64,000 nucleotides of DNA, taken from positions 1 to 64,000 of the forward strand of contig JAFSVK010000170.1 of the NCBI GenBank assembly GCA_017444985.1, read 5' to 3'. The notes below the pieces were generated by a model, which was not told the DNA's origin, did no database searches, and saw only the letters and a program-made list of their open reading frames with translations. The DNA comes from Bacillota bacterium (GTDB lineage: Bacteria > Bacillota > Clostridia > Lachnospirales > CAG-274). Positions 17,005-25,674 of this stretch are shown piece by piece. Within the stretch, counting starts at the first letter, position 1, and each line of letters opens with the position of its first letter. The translations under genes were made by a program, and so were the position numbers.

Positions 17005-17025
17005 GGGGGACTATGTTAGTCCCCC
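17005..17025 (-). terminator. Hairpin after the kinase-like gene, possible terminator
   Basis: GGGGGACTA and TAGTCCCCC form a perfect 9-bp stem with a 3-base loop, 18 bp beyond the kinase-like stop codon. A T run is lacking on both strands, so termination is plausible but not certain. Confidence 0.45.
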
Positions 17026-17042
17026 CTAAATATTATGCTGTT

Positions 17043-18710
17043 TTACCAGCCCATTTTAAATCCGCCACCAAAGGGGTCGTTTTTGTTTTTGTCTTCCTTT
17101 TCTCTTGAAGATGAGGAGCCGTATTTCTCTTCCCAAATATTTTGGCTTGTAACAACGGAACCGCTGTTATTATTGTCATTTTCGTCGTTGTCTTCCTCAT
17201 AATCGGGAGCATCGGTAGCTTTCTTTCTTCTTCCAAAGAGTGAAAAGCCTTTTCTCTTAGGCTTTTTATTTGTGTTTTCTTCTTTGGTCGCTTCCTTATC
17301 GGTAGTCTGCTCGGTCGCTTCGGGTTCCGAGACCTCGGTTACCGTTTCTTCATTTGTAAGAGCCTCTGTGGTATCCGAAACAGGGGTTATATGTGTAGTG
17401 AACTCCGTTACAGGCATAGGCTTAAGCTTCTGTGATGTAGGTTCTTCCTGTTTAACTTCCGGCTCTTCGGGTACATATTCATCATAATCCGCCAACTCTT
17501 CAAATTCGTCGGGAGTAAGCTCATCATATTCATCGGGAACAAGCTCATCAAACTCCTCGGGAGTAAGTTCATCGTATTCTTCGGTAGAATCATCGGAGAG
17601 TGCGGAAACATCAAATGCCATTTCATCATATTCTTCGGAAACATCGTCGAGAGTATCTGCGGATACTTCACCATAGGACTCTTCCACAGAACTTTGATCG
17701 GGCTCCATATCACTAAAATCGGGTACGACCTCCGAGATCTCCTCGGCTGTTATTATTTTTTGATCCTTTGAAATTATATATTTCTCTTCTGTAAGACGCT
17801 CATACAGCTGATTGAGTTCTATACGCATAAGTACGGGAGACTTATATCTTGCAGCTGTGTCATAAGATATAGCCTTCAGTATTATTTCGGCTATTCTTCC
17901 CTGAGCGTTAACAGGGGGAACGATCTCCTCATTTCTAAACCTTGCAAGTCTTGACATTTCAACATCGTTTTGATCTATAGGTGCGGGATATGCAGGCATA
18001 AAAGGATCTCTGTTGTTATTGAAAAGTCTGTAGAGTACAAGACCTAAGGAATATGTATCAACATTAGGGAGGAAGGGCTCGTTTCTGTATATCTCGGGAG
18101 CCATAAAAAGCATATTTCCAAGCTTTGAAGGACCTACTGTTTTAATACTTGATGATGCTATTGCAAAATCTCCCAAATAGAAGTTACCCTTATCATCTAT
18201 AAATATGTTCTCGGGCTTAACATTGCAATGTACTAAGTTACCTGTATTGCATTTTTCGAATAGTTTGCACAGTTCAACACCCATCTTTATGGCAAACTTG
18301 TCTGTTATACCGTTTTCTTTAACATAATCGGTAAGGTTGGTATATTTATCCATTCTAAGGAAAATATCCCAACGTATGGCATCCTCCGCCTTTACTACCT
18401 TTCTGTCCAAATAGGGAGCTATCCTACTGTCGTCTATTTTGGAAATTTCCATTATGCTGTTAAGAACTTCTTCTGTTACTGCTTTAAAGTGGTTTTCCAC
18501 TTCTTTTTGGGTCATATTTGAGGAGCTCATTTTATTTTTAACAGATGTCTGTGAATGAGGCACTTTAATATGTCTGAGGACAGCTTGCTTCTCTATACCG
18601 AATTCGTTTTTTGTGATCTTATAGGCTTCACCGTAACTTCCGTCGCCTATTTTTTCTTCAACTATCCAACCATCCCAAAAAGGCTCATGTTTTTTTATTT
18701 CATTTATCAT
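17043..18710 (-). CDS. Kinase-like protein with HRD-to-HCN change and acidic repeat tail
   Basis: The 555-residue protein has a Ser/Thr kinase fold in residues about 10-310: IGDGSYGEAY glycine loop, Lys49 in HIKVP, LVHCNVKPEN (159-168), GDFAIA (Asp181), and MAPEIY. Asn163 replaces the catalytic Asp of HRD (the codon is AAT), so it is predicted to be a pseudokinase or very weak kinase. A roughly 200-residue acidic tail holds tandem 8-residue units such as YDELTPEE, then a basic KPKRKGF patch and a Gly-rich end. No PASTA domain or membrane segment is present, unlike PrkC. ATG 18710 is chosen over TTG 18722 because GGTG lies 7 bp before it. It is a single gene, divergent from polC. Confidence 0.75.
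   Translation of the reverse strand: MINEIKKHEPFWDGWIVEEKIGDGSYGEAYKITKNEFGIEKQAVLRHIKVPHSQTSVKNKMSSSNMTQKEVENHFKAVTEEVLNSIMEISKIDDSRIAPYLDRKVVKAEDAIRWDIFLRMDKYTNLTDYVKENGITDKFAIKMGVELCKLFEKCNTGNLVHCNVKPENIFIDDKGNFYLGDFAIASSSIKTVGPSKLGNMLFMAPEIYRNEPFLPNVDTYSLGLVLYRLFNNNRDPFMPAYPAPIDQNDVEMSRLARFRNEEIVPPVNAQGRIAEIILKAISYDTAARYKSPVLMRIELNQLYERLTEEKYIISKDQKIITAEEISEVVPDFSDMEPDQSSVEESYGEVSADTLDDVSEEYDEMAFDVSALSDDSTEEYDELTPEEFDELVPDEYDELTPDEFEELADYDEYVPEEPEVKQEEPTSQKLKPMPVTEFTTHITPVSDTTEALTNEETVTEVSEPEATEQTTDKEATKEENTNKKPKRKGFSLFGRRKKATDAPDYEEDNDENDNNNSGSVVTSQNIWEEKYGSSSSREKEDKNKNDPFGGGFKMGW
17496..17591 (-). repeat. Four tandem 24-bp units within the kinase-like gene
   Basis: Units start at 17496, 17520, 17544 and 17568. 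Each codes for eight acidic residues of the form [YF]DEL[TV]P[ED]E. Length variation in frame is likely between strains. Confidence 0.8.
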
Positions 18711-19017
18711 CAATTGCACCAACCTTTACAAAAATATCTGTTACACAGTTAAACATAAGAACCAAACAAATATATACAAAAGTACATTTATATATATACA
18801 GTACTTTTTCAAAATTATTGTTATTATTATACCACATAAATATAATAATATAAAGTTTTTTTTGAAATATTTTTTATGTGCAAAAAAAGGGACAATAAAG
18901 TTAGTAAAATATATATGGTAAAAAAGGAATATAACAAAAAATATATGGGAGTTGTATCAAGCCGTAAAATCGGTTTTTTTAGATGTTTTTTTATGTTACT
19001 TGGCCTTTTTTGTCACC
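18711..19017. other. AT-rich divergent intergenic region
   Basis: It separates the minus-strand kinase-like gene from polC. An inverted repeat AAAAGTAC...GTACTTTT (about 18777-18807) lies in the likely leader of the kinase-like gene. A TATAAT-like box on the minus strand is at 18831-18826, with no good -35 box. No ORF or RNA gene was recognised. Confidence 0.6.
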
Positions 19018-19046
19018 TTGACAAAGCCTATTATTTATTATAAAAT
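19018..19046 (+). promoter_or_regulatory. Promoter of polC
   Basis: TTGACA (19018-19023) and TAAAAT (19041-19046) with 17 bp spacing, 24 bp before the polC start codon. Confidence 0.75.
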
Positions 19047-19069
19047 CAGATTACTAAGGAGTTTTGGAT

Positions 19070-22000
19070 ATGAATAGTTTTGCAAAAGTTTTTGAAAAGA
19101 TCAATCTATCGGCTAATGTTGTATCGAATTTAAAAAATACGGATGTTAGCAAGCTGATAGTTTCCCTTAAACAAAAAGAAATAAATGTCGGACTCGTATC
19201 CTGTGAATTTGTGGATGAAAGCTGTCTAAACGATTTTAACGACGATCTCAAGGCGGCATTTCCGGGTGTAGAGGCTGTAAATACATATATATCTTATGAT
19301 ATTTCGGGAAATGATGAGGAAAAGATTGCCCTCTACTACGATACCATACTTGCAAATATTAAAAATATAAGCGAATTTTGTTATGCCATTATGCAGGGAT
19401 GCAAATTTGAGTTTAAAGACGGTAAACTCTCATTTTTTTTAAGCGGAAACACAAGCTATTCTTTCTATTACAAAAAAATAGATATTTATATACAAACTTT
19501 GCTTAAAGAAAGATTCGGTCTTGACTGCAAGGTGGAGTTTGTGGGAAGGGCATATACGGAAGAGGAACTGGATATAATCGAGAAAAAAGTAAACGAAGTT
19601 ATAGAGCGGGGAATGAATGAAAAAGCTGTTTATCCCACCGAAAAGGTACCCGAACAAAAGTTACAGCCGAGAAAACCCGCAGTAGATGACAAGAAATTCC
19701 GAAGAAGGACCTCCAATGCCATAGTTGGAGACATAGATTCGGTTCCTATGTCTATAACAAAAGCCTATGAAGTAAGAGAAAACGTTACCATAGAAGGTCT
19801 TGTTTTGGATGAAGCGGAGATAAGAGAAACAAAAAACGGTTCTCTTATCGTTAAAGCTTTTATAGCTGATGCCAAGAATTGCATTATAGCAAAAATGTTC
19901 TCAAATCCCGAAGTCTATGAAAGAGATATAGCATCTTTACTAAAACAAGGTGCCTATGTTAAAATATCGGGAAACATTTCTGAGGATACTTTTGAGAGAA
20001 ATGAACCCGTTCTTTCCATCACAAAGCTTTGTAAAGGAGAAAAACCCGAGGAAAGATCGGATAATGCGGCAGAAAAAAGAGTAGAACTCCATCTGCATAC
20101 AAACATGAGTATGATGGATGCCGTTACTCCCGCAAGCGACTACATTAAAAGAGCAGCCGCTTGGGGACACAAAGCAATTGCCATAACGGATCACGGTGTG
20201 GTGCAAGCCTTTCCCGAGGCGCTTAAAACCTACGATTCTTTAAAAAAGAGCGGCAAGGATATAAAAATAATATACGGTTGCGAGGGATACCTTGTAGATG
20301 ATATGGGCACTGCCGTAAGAAATTGTAAAAATGAGTCTTTAGACAGCAGCTGCGTTGTTTTCGATCTTGAAACTACGGGACTTCACAGCGAAGTAGATAA
20401 GATTATTGAAATAGGGGCAGTAAAAACGGAAAACGGTAAGATAGTAGATAGATTTTCCACCTTTGTAAACCCGAATATGCATATTACCGAGGAAATAACC
20501 AAGCTTACAAGCATAACGGATTATGATGTAAAAGATGCACCCTTTGAAGATGATGTACTGCCTAAATTTTTAGACTTTGTGGGGGATAGTGTCCTTGTAG
20601 CACACAATGCACTTTTTGATGTGGGTTTTATCAGAAAGTGGGCAAAGGAAAAAAATATTGATATAAACAACACTATAGTCGACACTGTAGAGATAGGAAA
20701 AATACTTTCCCCCGGAATAAAGGACTACAAACTTGATACCCTTTGCAATGAGTATGATGTGAAGCTTGAACACCATCACAGAGCCGTGGATGATGCGGAA
20801 GCTACGGCAAATCTTTTTATAGCTTTTACGGAAAAGCTTAAAGGTCTTGGTAAAAACTATTTCCATGAAATAAATCCCATGCTCGATACCACCGTGGAGA
20901 AAAGAAATATAAGACCTTACTACCACATTATACTTCTTGCTCAAAATCAAACAGGACTTAAAAACTTGTATACTCTTGTGTCCGATTCCCATATAAAGTA
21001 TTTTAACAGACGTCCGAAGATACCGAAATCGGAACTTATAAAGTATAGGGAAGGGCTTATACTTGGTTCTGCCTGCGAGGCAGGGGAATTGTATGATGCT
21101 GTATACAGAAATTTCTCAGAAAACGAAATAAAAGAGATAGTGGATTTTTACGACTACCTTGAAATACAGCCCTTAGGAAACAATGCCTATATGATAGGCA
21201 ACAAATCCAAAAGCGGAAAAAGTGTTAAAGATGAGTCTCGCATAATAGAAATAAACAAAAAAATAACAGAGCTTGGAGATATTTATAAAAAGCCTGTGGT
21301 AGCTACCTGTGACTGTCACTTTATCGACCCCGAAGATGAGGTCTACAGAAGAATAGTGCAAACGGGAGACGGCTATAAAGATGTAGACGATCAGGCTCCG
21401 CTATTTTTCCGTACTACGGAAGAAATGTTGGGAGAATTTGAATATTTAGGTAAAGATAAGGCATACGAAGTGGTTATAACAAACACCAATAAGGTTGCCG
21501 ATATGATAGGTGATGTCCTGCCTATTCCGAGAGAGACCTATCCTCCTCACATGGAAAATGCAGATGAGGATTTTGAAAGAATATCCTATGAAAAAGCTCA
21601 TTCCATATACGGAGATGAACTACCAGAAATAGTAGAAAAAAGACTTAGACGAGAGCTTGATTCCATAATTTCAAACGGATATGCTGTGCTTTATATGATA
21701 GCTCAAAAACTTGTTTGGAATTCGGAAGAAAATGGCTATATCGTAGGCTCGAGAGGCTCTGTAGGCTCCTCTTTTGCCGCAACTATGGCAGGTATTACAG
21801 AGGTAAATCCTCTGCAGCCTCACTATGTTTGTAAAAAATGCAAGTACTCGGATTTTACCTCCGATGAAGTTATGGCTCTTGCAAGAGAGAGTATGTCGGG
21901 GTTCGACCTTCCCGATAAGCTTTGTCCCGTATGCGGTGAACCTCTGCACAAAGACGGACAGGCTATCCCCTTTGAAACTTTCTTGGGTTTTGACGGTGAT

Positions 22001-23467
22001 AAGGAGCCCGATATTGATCTTAACTTTTCGGGAGAATATCAAACAAGAGCACACAAATACTGTGAAACTCTATTCAAAGAGGGCCACGTTTTTAAAGCGG
22101 GAACAATATCCACACTGCAGGAAAAAACCGTGTACGGATATATAAATAAATATTGTGAGTTACACGATAATATGGTAATAAACAGTGCGGAAAAGAAACG
22201 ACTTGCTATGGGCTGTGTGGGTGTAAAACGTTCTACGGGCCAACATCCGGGGGGACTTATGGTGGTTCCCGATGATAACGATATTTTAAATTTCACTCCC
22301 GTACAAAGACCCGCAAACGATTTTTCCTCGGATGTAACCTCCACACATTTTGATTATCACTCCATATCGGGTAGACTTCTAAAGCTTGATATGCTCGGGC
22401 ACGATGTACCTACCATTATAAAAATGCTTGGAGATATTACGGGAGTAGACCCTATGTCTGTACCTGTGGGAGCAAAAGAAGTCGTTTCTCTTTTCACCTC
22501 TCCCGAGGCTCTTGGAGTAACAAAAGAAGACATAGACTGTGAAACAGGCTCCTGGGGCATACCCGAGTTTGGTACAAAGTTTGTACGCCAAATGCTTATG
22601 GATACAAAGCCCACTACATTCTCGGAGCTTGTAAGAATATCGGGGCTTTCCCACGGTACAGCGGTTTGGATAGGAAATGCCGCAGACCTTGTTCATAACG
22701 GTGTTGTAAAACTGAGAGATGTTATAGCTACAAGAGACGATATCATGGGCTATCTTATAAACTATGGCATTGAAAAGCTTACGGCTTTTACTATAATGGA
22801 GTTTGTAAGAAAAGGAAAAGCAGGAAAGGATAAAGAAAAATGGCAGCAATATGAGGCTCTTATGAGGGAGCACTCCGTACCTGAATGGTATATCGAAAGC
22901 TGTCACAAAATACAATACCTTTTCCCTAAGGGTCATGCGGTAGCCTATGTGACCAATTCCCTGAGAATAGCTTATTTTAAAGTACATCACCCTCTTGCAT
23001 TTTATGCCGCTACATTCTCCGTTAAATACGAGGATTTTGATTACAATCTTCTTTGTTTCGGCATTGATAAAGTTAAAGAAAAAATGGCTGATATAGACTC
23101 TTTGGGAGAGAATCTTTCACCAAAGGATAAAACCATGTATCCCGTTCTTGAACTTACAAAAGAAATGTACGCCAGAGGCTATAAATTTACAACAATAGAT
23201 TTGTATGCTTCGGAAGCCACAAAATTCAAGGTAGTAAAAAACGAGAACGGGGAAGAAGTGCTTTTACCTCCTTTATGCTCCCTTCAAGGTTTTGGAAAAA
23301 CGGCTGCGGAATCTTTGATAGCTGCCAGAAATGAAAGACGCTTTGATACAATAGCGGATATGCAGGAAAGAACAGGTCTCGGTAAAAAAATGATAGAGCT
23401 TCTCAAGGAAAACGATGTTCTTGGCAATATGCGAGAGACCGACCAGTTAACTATATTTGATTTTTAG
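19070..23467 (+). CDS. polC: DNA polymerase III alpha subunit, PolC type
   Basis: Main replicative polymerase of Gram-positive bacteria, with its own proofreading exonuclease. The 1465 residues contain an N-terminal domain (1-200) and an OB fold (about 230-330, VTIEGLVLDEAEIRET). The PHP domain starts at HLHTNMSMMDAVTPA near 340 and is interrupted by a DEDD exonuclease (VVFDLETTGL near 425, VAHNALFDVGF, HHRAVDDAEAT). The polymerase palm carries DKEPDIDLNFSGE, and a helix-hairpin-helix region lies near the end. A zinc-type CxxC pair (YVCKKCKYSD...LCPVCGE) is present, as in other PolC proteins. ATG 19070 is chosen over TTG 19064, which is too close to the AAGGAG site. Here it is not next to proS/nusA. 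Confidence 0.97.
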   Translation: MNSFAKVFEKINLSANVVSNLKNTDVSKLIVSLKQKEINVGLVSCEFVDESCLNDFNDDLKAAFPGVEAVNTYISYDISGNDEEKIALYYDTILANIKNISEFCYAIMQGCKFEFKDGKLSFFLSGNTSYSFYYKKIDIYIQTLLKERFGLDCKVEFVGRAYTEEELDIIEKKVNEVIERGMNEKAVYPTEKVPEQKLQPRKPAVDDKKFRRRTSNAIVGDIDSVPMSITKAYEVRENVTIEGLVLDEAEIRETKNGSLIVKAFIADAKNCIIAKMFSNPEVYERDIASLLKQGAYVKISGNISEDTFERNEPVLSITKLCKGEKPEERSDNAAEKRVELHLHTNMSMMDAVTPASDYIKRAAAWGHKAIAITDHGVVQAFPEALKTYDSLKKSGKDIKIIYGCEGYLVDDMGTAVRNCKNESLDSSCVVFDLETTGLHSEVDKIIEIGAVKTENGKIVDRFSTFVNPNMHITEEITKLTSITDYDVKDAPFEDDVLPKFLDFVGDSVLVAHNALFDVGFIRKWAKEKNIDINNTIVDTVEIGKILSPGIKDYKLDTLCNEYDVKLEHHHRAVDDAEATANLFIAFTEKLKGLGKNYFHEINPMLDTTVEKRNIRPYYHIILLAQNQTGLKNLYTLVSDSHIKYFNRRPKIPKSELIKYREGLILGSACEAGELYDAVYRNFSENEIKEIVDFYDYLEIQPLGNNAYMIGNKSKSGKSVKDESRIIEINKKITELGDIYKKPVVATCDCHFIDPEDEVYRRIVQTGDGYKDVDDQAPLFFRTTEEMLGEFEYLGKDKAYEVVITNTNKVADMIGDVLPIPRETYPPHMENADEDFERISYEKAHSIYGDELPEIVEKRLRRELDSIISNGYAVLYMIAQKLVWNSEENGYIVGSRGSVGSSFAATMAGITEVNPLQPHYVCKKCKYSDFTSDEVMALARESMSGFDLPDKLCPVCGEPLHKDGQAIPFETFLGFDGDKEPDIDLNFSGEYQTRAHKYCETLFKEGHVFKAGTISTLQEKTVYGYINKYCELHDNMVINSAEKKRLAMGCVGVKRSTGQHPGGLMVVPDDNDILNFTPVQRPANDFSSDVTSTHFDYHSISGRLLKLDMLGHDVPTIIKMLGDITGVDPMSVPVGAKEVVSLFTSPEALGVTKEDIDCETGSWGIPEFGTKFVRQMLMDTKPTTFSELVRISGLSHGTAVWIGNAADLVHNGVVKLRDVIATRDDIMGYLINYGIEKLTAFTIMEFVRKGKAGKDKEKWQQYEALMREHSVPEWYIESCHKIQYLFPKGHAVAYVTNSLRIAYFKVHHPLAFYAATFSVKYEDFDYNLLCFGIDKVKEKMADIDSLGENLSPKDKTMYPVLELTKEMYARGYKFTTIDLYASEATKFKVVKNENGEEVLLPPLCSLQGFGKTAAESLIAARNERRFDTIADMQERTGLGKKMIELLKENDVLGNMRETDQLTIFDF

Positions 23468-23476
23468 GAGTTTAAA

Positions 23477-24220
23477 ATGTTCAGATCTCTTTATTGGTAT
23501 ACGGATACTGTAATATCATTACTTATAAGTAAAATTTTATTGGTAAAAGCAAACAACATAAAAAAAGAACAAGGTGAAGAAGAATACCAAAAATACATAC
23601 ATGAAGGTGTTACCAAATGGGGAAAAAAGAGAGTTGAACATTCGGGTTCTAAAGTAAACATATCGGGGATAGAAAATATCCCCGATACAAATGGTATACT
23701 CTTTGTCTCAAACCACCAAAGCAATTTCGATATACTTGCTCTTCTGGGATATCTGCCTAAAGAAAAGGGCTTTATAGCAAAAAAAGAACTATCCAAGATC
23801 CCCATGCTTTCGGAATGGATGACACGTATAAACTGCCTTTTTCTTGACAGGGAAAACTTAAAGCAAACTGCAAAAATAATAACAGAGGGTATCAAGTATT
23901 TAAAAGAAGGCAAAAATATGGTAATTTTCCCCGAAGGAACAAGAAGCAAGGGCAAGCCTCACAAACACTTTAAAGGCGGGAGCTTTAAACTTGCCACAAA
24001 ATCGGGTGCCCCCATAGTACCAATAACAATAGACGGCACCTACAAAATAATGGAGGGTAACCCTCTTAACGCCATAAAACCCGCAAATGTCAATATTACT
24101 ATACACAAACCTATATTTGTATCCGAACTTAGTGACGAAGAAAAGACAAAACTTCCCAAGAGAGTGGAGGATATTGTTTTTGGAGGTATAAAAAGTGAGA
24201 ATAGCGGTAACGATAAATGA
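23477..24220 (+). CDS. plsC: 1-acyl-sn-glycerol-3-phosphate acyltransferase
   Basis: Adds the second acyl chain to make phosphatidic acid. The 247 residues have the acyltransferase block NHQSNFD (79-85, HX4D catalytic motif), the FLDRENL segment, and FPEGTRSKGK (151-160). A hydrophobic N-terminal stretch probably contacts the membrane. It lies 9 bp after polC and may be co-transcribed with it. Confidence 0.93.
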   Translation: MFRSLYWYTDTVISLLISKILLVKANNIKKEQGEEEYQKYIHEGVTKWGKKRVEHSGSKVNISGIENIPDTNGILFVSNHQSNFDILALLGYLPKEKGFIAKKELSKIPMLSEWMTRINCLFLDRENLKQTAKIITEGIKYLKEGKNMVIFPEGTRSKGKPHKHFKGGSFKLATKSGAPIVPITIDGTYKIMEGNPLNAIKPANVNITIHKPIFVSELSDEEKTKLPKRVEDIVFGGIKSENSGNDK

Positions 24221-24503
24221 AAAAGGCGAGTTTACCACAGATTTTTCCATCCCCGGAAAATTTAAACTCTATGCCTGTGAAAACAGCAGAATAATGGAAT
24301 GCTATACCGTTTCCTACAGCGGAAAAAACAAAGGCGACCTTGCCGATTTTTTCATAAACTGCGGCATAGATGCCCTTATGTGCGATCAGATCGACCACAA
24401 AACTCACACAGCACTTTCAAGCTGCGGTATACTGATATACAGCAACAATACAGGCAAATGTGACAGGGCGGTAATGGATTTTATAACCGGGAAATCTCTT
24501 TAA
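24195..24503 (+). CDS. NifX/NifB-like dinitrogenase cofactor-family protein
   Basis: The small 102-residue protein has the fold pattern of the NifX/VnfX/IssA family: MRIAVTINEKGEFTTDF at the start, a FKLYACEN strand, DLADFFINCGIDALMCDQI, and GILIYSNNTGKCDRAVMDF. Members bind Fe-S or Fe-Mo cofactor precursors, and many in anaerobes stand apart from nitrogen-fixation genes. Nothing here indicates nitrogen fixation. It starts with GTG and overlaps the end of plsC by 26 bp. Its stop marks the left edge of an AT-rich, apparently acquired segment. Confidence 0.75.
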   Translation: MRIAVTINEKGEFTTDFSIPGKFKLYACENSRIMECYTVSYSGKNKGDLADFFINCGIDALMCDQIDHKTHTALSSCGILIYSNNTGKCDRAVMDFITGKSL

Positions 24504-24844
24504 TAAAAATTAATGTTGTACAATATGAAAAACTAAAATCTCAATATGCAGCAGAAGAAGTATATTTTGCAGATAGAGTTGGAAGTGCGTTGAAGGATGA
24601 CCCTATTCATAGAGTTCCAAGTTATTTATCCAAAGAACAACTTGCAAAAGGAAGAACTTATAGTTATAGAGGAAATGACAATAGAGTTTACAAATTGCTT
24701 CAAGTAGAAGGACAACTAAATGAAACGGCGGGCATTTTTGAATATATTATAGACAATCGAGGACAAGTAACTCATCAACGTTTTATCCAAGGTGGAAAAT
24801 ACACTGGTTTTCCGAATCAAAAAGTTCTAAACGGAGGATATTGA
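24504..24844 (+). pseudogene. Orphan C-terminal tail of a polymorphic toxin (5'-truncated)
   Basis: The frame is open from the end of the NifX-like gene and reads INVVQYEKLKSQYAAEEVYF..., then DPIHRVPSYLSKEQLAKG, LLQVEGQLNETAGIFEYI, and GQVTHQRFIQGGKYTGFPNQ. This is the layout of toxin C-terminal modules found at the ends of large RHS, LXG or hemagglutinin-like proteins, as I recall them. There is no ATG in good context; only a TTG at 24590 lies within the homologous part. The delivery half is therefore missing, and this is a gene fragment or recombination cassette. The immunity gene follows directly. Whether any product is made is unknown. Confidence 0.65.
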
Positions 24845-24846
24845 GT

Positions 24847-25323
24847 ATGGACAATTATTCAGTATGTTTTCGGGACTTGAGAGACAAAATTACAACTTGG
24901 ACTTGGCAAGAATTATTATTTGGCTTAAGTAATAACATAATTAAAGTTGATGATATAATAGATTATGTAAATGATCTTATTCTGAAAAAATCTAATAATG
25001 ATTCAGATTTACTTATAGAGATAATAATAGCTGACAAAGATAAAGTAGAGTCAATTGTAAGAGAACTAGCTTCAAGCGAAAAAAAACAATGTGAAAAAAA
25101 AATAATATCTAAATGGATTTTTTTAATTATTTATCACCTATATATTTCTAAAAATTCAAATATAAATAATATAATTGATAATATTTATTGTGATTTTGAT
25201 TATCCGTCAGATATAGATTGTTTAGTATCCTATATGCCAAAAGAAGATAGTGAGTCTCAAAATGATAAATTACAAAAATATTTAGTAATAGGCAAAAATA
25301 TATGGTTCACAAATAAAAAGTAA
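24847..25323 (+). CDS. Probable immunity protein, DUF2247-like
   Basis: The 158-residue soluble, acidic and helical protein matches what I remember of DUF2247: TWTWQELLFGLSNNIIK near the start, KWIFLIIYHLYISKN in the middle, DFDYPSDIDCLVSYMP near 120, and a closing LQKYL. ATG 24847 is chosen because GGAGG lies 9 bp upstream; a TTG at 24841 is too close. Directly after a toxin tail, the position is that of an immunity gene. The base composition is clearly more AT-rich than neighbouring genes, which suggests transfer. The family name is from memory and needs a profile search. Confidence 0.65.
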   Translation: MDNYSVCFRDLRDKITTWTWQELLFGLSNNIIKVDDIIDYVNDLILKKSNNDSDLLIEIIIADKDKVESIVRELASSEKKQCEKKIISKWIFLIIYHLYISKNSNINNIIDNIYCDFDYPSDIDCLVSYMPKEDSESQNDKLQKYLVIGKNIWFTNKK

Positions 25324-25358
25324 GTGATAAATAATCTGATGTACCAATAATTTAAAAG

Positions 25359-25407
25359 ACTCCAATCAGCTCTTATGGAATAAAGTTAAAGTTGATTGGA
25401 GTTTTTG
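25359..25407 (+). terminator. Terminator after the immunity gene
   Basis: ACTCCAATCA (25359-25368) and TGATTGGAGT (25393-25402) form a 10-bp stem followed by a T run. Confidence 0.8.
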
Positions 25408-25674
25408 TTGCGATTTTTGTCATAGGATTTTTGGATGTACTTAACATAGTGCAAAATAGAACACTATGTTTGTTGTAAAAATAACATTTACTTCTTCCGC
25501 AATATACCAACCCTATTATAATCTTTTATAACCTGCTAATGGCTAAAAAATATTTGGTGTAAAATTGGTGTCAAAAATTTATAAATTTTATTTCAAAAGC
25601 CGGTGTCTATCGGCTTTTTCTTTTTCCTCGGTATTGATTTGCAAAAGAGGGGTGTGAAAAATCACACCCCCTTA
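25408..25674. other. Non-coding junction with several palindromes
   Basis: It holds a 9-bp perfect inverted repeat AACATAGTG/CACTATGTT (25443-25470) and a tandem TTGGTGT pair near 25553-25572. A terminator-like AAAAGCCG/CGGCTTTTT hairpin (25595-25619) and GGGGTGTGA/TCACACCCC (25649-25670) follow; the last is the likely polA terminator on the minus strand. No gene was seen. The arrangement may be the right-hand scar of the acquired segment. Confidence 0.5.

Noticed and set aside
24195-24503. NifX-like gene as evidence for nitrogen fixation
   Set aside because: No other nif gene is nearby, and isolated family members are common in anaerobes that do not fix nitrogen.
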